Origin: Sipunculus nudus
Taxonomy: Eukaryota > Annelida > Sipuncula > Golfingiida > Sipunculidae
Direction of reading: 5' to 3'
NCBI GenBank assembly: GCA_026874595.1
Contig: CM049315.1
Coordinates: 60,322,889 to 60,386,888, forward strand
Length of the DNA: 64,000 bases
Shown: positions 59,201 through 64,000 of the stretch, one piece after another
How the letters are laid out: the number at the start of each line of letters is the position of its first letter
Position numbering within the stretch: the first letter of the stretch is position 1
The notes under the pieces: model-generated
Told to the model about the DNA's origin: nothing
The model's input: the letters and a program-made list of their open reading frames with translations, nothing else
Databases searched by the model: none
Program-made: the position numbers and the translations under genes

Positions 59201-62200
59201 CAGCTCAGAATAATGGAAAATTTGATACAAAAGCTGAAGTATCTGAACAGCTAATGCAGAGGTCACCATAATTGTTTGCATGGATATTGATCATGGAGTG
59301 TTTCATCAGTTTCTGCAGACTGGTGGCCCAACCTGTATTTGTTCGGATTTTTTTACGATTTTTTTCTCTATTTTTGAGACCTTTAAAGATATGAACATCT
59401 GTTAACAGGGCACAAATAATAAAAACTGGACCTAGAATCTTCATTCTTGACACACAGGGAGACCCATGAAAAGTCTCCATTGAAACCTGAAATTAGGTCT
59501 CTGTTACCCATATCCTTCAAGCTATAGGACTCTGAAGTATCCCTCAGAATAATGGACAATTTGATACAAAAGCTGAAGTATCTGAACAACTAATGCAGAG
59601 ATCATCATGATTCTTTGCATGGATATTGACCTTTAAGTGTTTTATTAGTTTCTGCAGACTGGTGTAGCCACCTGTATTTTTGTATCCGCCAAAACGAAGT
59701 TTTGTGGATACAATGTTTTTGACCGAGTTCCTCCGCCGCCACCACGTTCGTTTCCAGATAGCTCCTCTGAGAATAATGGACCGATTTTTCCGAAACTTAC
59801 ACCAATTATCGTGTCACATGTGAACTAATGCCTAACCAATTTGCGTTGACCTCTGATCTTTCCTCTCTATCCAGTGTCCATTTGTGCGTCTGTTCCCACA
59901 CATAAACCCTCATATCTCGGGAACCGTTTGGCCGATCAGGAAATAATATTTATACAAATGTAGCCCTTGGATTGCTTTATAACATACACAAAAATGGTGG
60001 CGCCACCTGTAACCATGTTTGCACAGTGTCCATCTGTTCATCTGCCTTGGGTTAAAATCACTCATATCTCTGCAGTGAATTGACTAATTCACCTAAAATT
60101 CGTCATGCGTATTCATCCAGGATAGCTTCCTTGATTTTATGACAGGTGGCGCCACCTACATTCACGTTCACGCTGATCACATCCAAGCTCATATCTCGGG
60201 AACCGTTTGACCGATCAGGAAATTAAATTTATACAAATGTAGCCCTTGGATAGCTCTATAATATACACAAAAATGGTGGCGCCACCTGTAACCATGTTTA
60301 CACAGTGTCCATCTGTTCATCTGCCTTGAGTTAAAAACACTCATATCTCTGCAGTGAATTGATTAATTCACCAAAAATTCGGCATGCGTATATACATCCA
60401 GGATAGCTTTCTTGATGTTAGGACAGATGGCGCCACCTACATTCACTTTTATGCTGATCACATCCAAGCTCATATCTCGGGAACCGTTTGACCGATTGGG
60501 CCAAAATTTTGCATGTGTATAGATCTCACATAGCCCTTAATCATACGCAAAACTGGAGGGGCCACCTGCAACCATTTTTGCACAGCGTCTGTCTGTTTGT
60601 CTGCCATGGGATATTTTCACTCATATCTCGGCAGTTGTTTGACATATCTGCCTAAAATTTTGCAGTTTTATACATCCTGGATAGCTTTCTTGATTTTATG
60701 ACAGGTGGCGCCACCTACATTCTAGCTTATGCTGCAGACATCCAAGCTCATATCTCGGGAACTGTTTGAACGATTGGGAAAAATTTTGCATGTGTATAGA
60801 TCTCACATAGGACTTTATCATACACAAAACTGGAGGGGCTACCTGCAACCATTTTTGCACAGCGTTTTGTCTGCATTTTTGTCTGCCGTGGGCTGTAGTT
60901 GTTTGACTTTTCTGCCTTAAATTTTGCATATGTATACAACTTGGACAGCTTTCTGGATTTGTGGTAGGTGGCACAACCTACATACACATTTAGGCTGCAG
61001 ACAACCATGCTAATATGCAACATACGTCACTGTATTTCCCCTTGCCACTCAATCCATGCCTCACTTCACCCGTTCCACTCTGATTTTGGCGGATACACGT
61101 AGTCACTTGTCGGCTACCCGTATTCTAGTTTTTGAAGTTTACACATTTTTTCTCTATTTTTGAGATATATAAATACAGACTAAATCTTGGCCTGTTGGTT
61201 AATCTGTTTGATGCTTCAGTTGAATGGGTATATACTACCAATCTGATGATAAAATTTCCTTTTGTGAATCTCTTTCCAGTCAGCTGAGCGTCATGACCCA
61301 TGGGTCACTTGTTAAAGTCGCCTTTAAAAAACTGTCACGTACAAAGTTCAGTGTTTTCTCTCATTCACTTCCATTGCCTTTTTAATATAATTTTCCTGAG
61401 TCTTTCTTAAATTAGTTTAAAGGTTAATAGATCAGGATTAAACAAGAGATTATACTTGACTAAAGGTAGGGTGACAGGACAAACTGGTCTCCTTTATCAC
61501 GAAGGTTGCCAAATATAATCATGTCACAGTAATTACTTTAAATTAAAATGTCGTCAGAACCTAACGTTTTTTAAAGTTCTATTTCAAGCAAATAGCCAGT
61601 GGAGCTTTAATTATTAAACGTTATTCCTTAGAACATGAGAGATACTTTGTGCATGTGATTTAACTGAAAAAAGGCGGAAATTTAAATAAGCCCAAATTTC
61701 CCCTGCAGCATGCAGCAGACCAACTGATTTGATTATCGCCATGGACGTCAGGAAAGGTAAACATGCGTTTTATAAAATGCAAGCTTTTGTGAGAGAGCTA
61801 GCGATGACGTTGAATGTGGACTATCAGACACACACCAACGTGAGCGTGATCAGCGTGGACAACCGGGGACGACTGCAGTACCACAGTCAGCCCTACACCA
61901 GCAACCTCGAGCTGGCAACGTCTGTAGGGTCAGTGTACATTATGTGCTAATCTTAGTATGGTAACTTGTAGTACATTCTAACCCGTAAAATTGATTATAA
62001 TAATTTTTAATGTCAGAACTGGCTGCTGAGAGGTACTATTATAGGAAAATTCCAGCGACAAAATGTCTGTTATGACGTACCTTCATGGTTCACCTGTACA
62101 GGGTTTGGTAAACTGACTGTGTTGATTTATTTTCAATAAAAAAATCCAAAATCATGGACTTTTGATACAACGTATAACAAATGACCCAGGGGTCATGACT

Positions 62201-64000
62201 CAGCTGACTAGGTAGACCTTCACAAAAGGACTTTTATTGTGTAGGTGGTATCCCCATTCAACTGAAGCATAGCTCGAAGGATATGGGTAACAGAGACCTA
62301 ATTTTAGGTTTCCATGGAGAATTTGCATGGACCTCCCTGGATATCATGTTAGAAGATTCTAGGTGCAATGGTTACGATTTGTGCCATGGTTTTGGACGAA
62401 TTGAACGACCGCATTTTTGAAGGTCTCAAAATAAAAATATTAAGAAAATGCGTAAAAATAAAAAAAAAAATCCAGGTGGCGCCACCAGTCAGCAGGAGAT
62501 GAAACACTCCATGATGTATATGCATGCAAAGAATCACTGTGATGAATGCATTAGTAGTTCATATACTGGAGCTTTTGTATCAAATTTTTAAATATTCTGG
62601 TAGGTAATTCTGATCCCATATCTCAAAGAATATGGGTAACAGAGACCTTATTTCAGGTTTTTCAAGAGATTTTCATGGACCTTCCTTGATGTTAAATTAG
62701 AAGATTCTAGACTGAATGGTTACGATTTTTACCCTTTTAACGGACGACCGCATCTTTGAAGGTCTCAAAAATAGAGAAAAAATGCGTAAAAATTTAAACT
62801 TAAGTCATCTGAGCTAAAAACCTGGCGGATTAGCGTGCACAATACACATTTATGGCGTGCTGAGGAAGTAAATTATACTTCTCCTGATACTGTCTTCCTG
62901 TTCCACGCCGTCTTGAAGGAACCAGCGCACGCATCGCACGGTGTCCTGCCAGAGATTTACCAGTGTAAATGTACAGTTCCTTTATTCTGCATGATAAACA
63001 TGCATATATATGTATGAAATATGTCTAGATATATTTTAGTAATGCACATACAAAACGACAGTGCCACGGTTGAGAGACCGTTTTTGCGTGAATTTATTTG
63101 AAAATGCAGTTGCAGCTTTGTGGCGGATCATAGGTCAATCATTTAATCGGGTGGTAAAATGGATATCTTTGTTTTGTAGATACATATACTATACTAACAA
63201 CGAAGCATGGTGTTCACCATCCTGATTCTGATGGAGAAAGTTTGTTTCGTAGCTACATGTTTTGTTTCGTAGATAAATGTTTAATTCCGTAGATAAATGA
63301 TTTGTTTGTAGATACATGTTTTGTTAGTAGATACATGTTTTGTTTGTAGATACATGTACCAGCAACAGCGGAGCATGATGTTCAGCGTCCTGAATCTGAT
63401 GAAGGTTAAGTTTGCTCAGCGCAGGTGGCCGTCAAGGAAGGTTGGTCTTCTGCTGACTGACGGCGGTTCTACTGACAGGCGGCGGACGTTCAACATGGCC
63501 ACACGGCTACATAATCTGGGTGTGGAGGTCTGTCATGTCTTGTCACTCCAGTGTATTTTGTCGTCTTTTCATGCCTGTTTGAGTTATAAATTCTTATAAA
63601 AACTTATAAACGAAAAGTATATTATTTAAAGAACTATATTTGAATGTCAAATTGTGACAAGAGGCTCGGTGATTTAAATGACTGGAACATTGTTTGGAAT
63701 CTGCCCAAAGATAACCTTGGTCAGAGCAACATAAAAGCAAAAAAGACGTGATTTTTCTAGAGAAAAATTCTTTTCTGTGTCTCTTCTACAGACATAATCC
63801 AAAATATGATTTCTGTAACTAAAACTTAACACTAAAGCAAATAAAAAAGGGAACTGTATGTTCTAAGCGTGTCTGTTTAGTATTTTTATTTTGAAACTTA
63901 ATATATAAAGACCTTGTATCCAGATGACTGTTACAAAAATTTAGAACTTGCAACCAAGGTCACATAAACACCTGAAATAATAATATAAAGATAAGAGAAT
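52856..64000 (+). CDS. Secreted VWA/EGF-domain protein, 5' part (7 exons, continues off window)
   Basis: Exons: 52856-52946, 53877-54140, 54469-54756, 55588-56157, 57101-57211, 61709-61928, 63350-about 63527. Order: signal peptide, VWA-1 (exons 2-3), VWA-2 (exon 4), EGF-like (exon 5), divergent VWA-3 (exons 6-7). Introns around the domains are phase 1, as usual for shuffled extracellular modules. VWA-1 has the metal site DSSGS and ITDG. VWA-2 keeps DTSGS but has FTQG where TDG is expected. VWA-3 has DVRKG instead of DxSxS but keeps LTDG. This resembles matrilin-like, collagen VI-like and molluscan shell-matrix VWA proteins; I cannot name the orthologue. Expected in the extracellular matrix. 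Confidence 0.85.
53040..53800. repeat. Degenerate tandem repeat in VWA gene intron 1
   Basis: About five diverged units with 'gacctatattctgcgagct', 'ggttctgggcaaatctcc' and 'ctagaat/tctaatg' phrases. It begins with a gtccgtccgtccg run and 'ttaacaggacacaaa', the usual start of family C interiors. The same family appears in the other orientation at 540-1345. Confidence 0.65.
53877..54140 (+). CDS. VWA gene exon 2 (VWA-1, N-terminal half)
   Basis: Acceptor ctttcag, then RCESTEPEDMAFILDSSGSI through AIKTFVRHVVSALRVSDQD and TRVGLISYGNKAHLDLPL to FTNTS plus one base; donor gtaggtgg. DSSGS is the first metal-binding (MIDAS) loop. 264 bases, phase 1 both sides. Confidence 0.9.
54352..54380 (+). repeat. 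Poly-G tract in VWA gene intron 2
   Basis: About 25 G with few interruptions, between exons 2 and 3. Confidence 0.9.
54469..54756 (+). CDS. VWA gene exon 3 (VWA-1, C-terminal half)
   Basis: Acceptor tttcctatag, then GALRILHNHFYDSGGRPDV, ARTAVIITDGMSNMDRHK, ARRKGIELYAIGVGRRVDN and ELETISGS; donor after aaataa at gtgagt. ITDG is the third MIDAS loop and GIELYAIGVG the typical late strand. 288 bases, phase 1 both sides. Confidence 0.9.
55152..55207 (+). repeat. (AAT)n microsatellite
   Basis: About 18 ATA/AAT triplets in VWA gene intron 3. Confidence 0.95.
55588..56157 (+). CDS. VWA gene exon 4 (complete VWA-2)
   Basis: Acceptor gttttctcaag, then KCRRPPDIVLLLDTSGSFG, NYEAAKVVIQDLLYSIPIG, HVALVVFSDIAEVRFGLNE, KGPELGPALRQAMDLFKRSP, VNRVVVLFTQGGSSDLVDSL and GITILTVCFTKWQDP, ending NATCD plus one base; donor gtaaaat. 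A full VWA in one 570-base exon, unlike VWA-1. The third MIDAS Asp is replaced (FTQG), so metal binding may be weakened. Confidence 0.9.
56204..56269 (+). repeat. (AT)n microsatellite
   Basis: About 65 bases of TA repeat shortly after VWA gene exon 4. Confidence 0.95.
56270..57100. other. VWA gene intron 4, 3' part
   Basis: Unique AT-rich intron; short open frames on both strands lack recognisable similarity. Nothing further seen. Confidence 0.5.
57101..57211 (+). CDS. VWA gene exon 5 (EGF-like domain)
   Basis: Acceptor gtttttttcag, then EVNECDGNPCPFGQCSEGI, NYYHCACLPQLAGKHCEI; donor gtgagtgc. Six Cys in spacing C-x4-C-x4-C-x8-C-x1-C-x8-C, an EGF-like module. The leading E-V-N-E partly resembles the calcium-binding DxNE start. 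111 bases, phase 1 both sides. Confidence 0.9.
57355..61313 (+). mobile_element. Family C element (second subfamily) with about 335-base tandem units
   Basis: 5' end ttagctcagctgac, tgaaa, gtcatctgagctatag, then a (gtcygtctgtc) run. 3' end agtcagctgagc, tcatgacccatgggtcactt, gtt. The interior repeats about seven units; palindrome-type cores lie near 57727, 58064, 58400, 58736, 58987, 59322 and 59662. Units share 'ctatttttgagacctttaa', 'ggacctagaatctt' and 'tgcagactggtggcgccacc'. It is interrupted by a family 1 element at 59690-61128. The interior differs from the subfamily at 34930-37987, but both ends match. Confidence 0.75.
59690..61128 (+). mobile_element. Helentron-like family 1 element, complete, plus orientation (about 1.44 kb)
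   Basis: 5' end tgtatccgccaaaac, gaa, gttttgtggatac (stem). 3' end tgattttggcggatacacg, then imperfect hairpin gtagtca-cttgt-cggctac, ccgtatt, CTAG at 61125-61128. It lies in a family C unit between 'cctgtatttt' and a T-run, with no clear target duplication. The interior has repeated ggtggcgccacc units near 59998, 60147, 60277, 60427 and 60705. Confidence 0.8.
61709..61928 (+). CDS. VWA gene exon 6 (VWA-3, N-terminal half, divergent)
   Basis: Acceptor tttcccctgcag, then PCSRPTDLIIAMDVRKGKH, FYKMQAFVRELAMTLNVDY, TNVSVISVDNRGRLQYHSQ and SNLELATSV; donor gtcagtg after GTAGG. The fold pattern is that of VWA, but the DxSxS metal motif is DVRKG, so this domain probably does not bind metal in the usual way. 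Phase 1 in and phase 2 out. Confidence 0.8.
62176..62820 (-). mobile_element. Short family C copy between VWA gene exons 6 and 7
   Basis: Starts aatgacccaggggtcatgac, tcagctgac and ends aacttaagtcatctgagcta. Two diverged units inside, with ggtggcgccacc near 62475 and 'ggtctcaaaaatagagaaaa'. About 0.65 kb, minus orientation. Confidence 0.65.
63172..63349 (+). repeat. Ladder of copies of the exon 7 acceptor, with one decayed exon copy
   Basis: Six to seven short units of type 'ttttgtttgtagatacatg' (some cgtag or agtag) run up to the true acceptor at 63349. The first unit (63180-63240) continues as a diverged copy of the first about 55 exon bases: gaagcatggtgttc, catcctgattctgatgga against gagcatgatgttc, cgtcctgaatctgatga. 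That copy is frameshifted relative to the exon. Confidence 0.85.
63350..63527 (+). CDS. VWA gene exon 7 (VWA-3, C-terminal half; 3' end uncertain)
   Basis: Acceptor tttgtttgtag; with exon 6 gives G-YMYQQQRSMMFSVLNLMK, RRWPSRKVGLLLTDGGSTDR and TFNMATRLHNLGVEV. LTDG matches the third MIDAS loop. The donor is unclear; gtctgt at 63528 is the best placed but weak. Phase agrees with exon 6. A ladder of copies of its acceptor precedes it. Confidence 0.7.
63600..64000. other. Right edge, presumed VWA gene intron
   Basis: AT-rich, no exon recognised. The VWA gene is expected to continue beyond the edge. Confidence 0.5.

Overview
The window is nuclear DNA from an animal. Genes are split by GT-AG introns, intergenic and intronic DNA is AT-rich and full of repeats, and no bacterial-style gene packing is visible. 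The protein similarity, the dense tandem repeats, the Helentron-like repeats and a secreted multi-VWA/EGF protein suggest a lophotrochozoan, probably a mollusc such as a bivalve. The clade call is inference; I could not run a search.

Layout. (1) 2459-26022, minus strand: eight exons of PPAT, glutamine phosphoribosylpyrophosphate amidotransferase, the first step of de novo purine synthesis. The C-terminal third lies beyond the left edge. (2) 26023-26423: a 401-base divergent promoter. (3) 26424-44078, plus strand: all eight coding exons of PAICS (419 aa), which does steps 6 and 7 of the same pathway. The head-to-head PPAT/PAICS pair is the arrangement known from vertebrates. (4) 44079-52845: PAICS 3' end and an intergenic stretch with a Harbinger-like MITE. 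(5) 52856 to the right edge, plus strand: first exons of a secreted protein with the order signal peptide, VWA, VWA, EGF-like, divergent VWA, continuing off the window.

Most of the remaining sequence is repeats. Several minisatellites are built from exon-intron junctions of the host genes: the donor side of PPAT exon 6, the acceptor side of PPAT exon 8, the donor of PPAT intron 5, and the acceptor of VWA-gene exon 7. Each unit carries a copy of the splice site. PPAT exon 6 can only be recognised at the edge of its array.

The mobile elements include at least three families with Helentron-like ends: a 5' stem-loop, an inverted repeat placed just inside the 3' end, a 3' hairpin with a short tail, and insertion without a clear target duplication. 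In PPAT intron 7 they form a four-layer nest (3872-12246). Two families and one subfamily of the third carry tandem units centred on the palindrome GGTGGCGCCACC. I saw no tRNA, rRNA or CRISPR. All splice sites were read by eye, using reading phase and remembered conservation of the protein families; transcript data would settle them.
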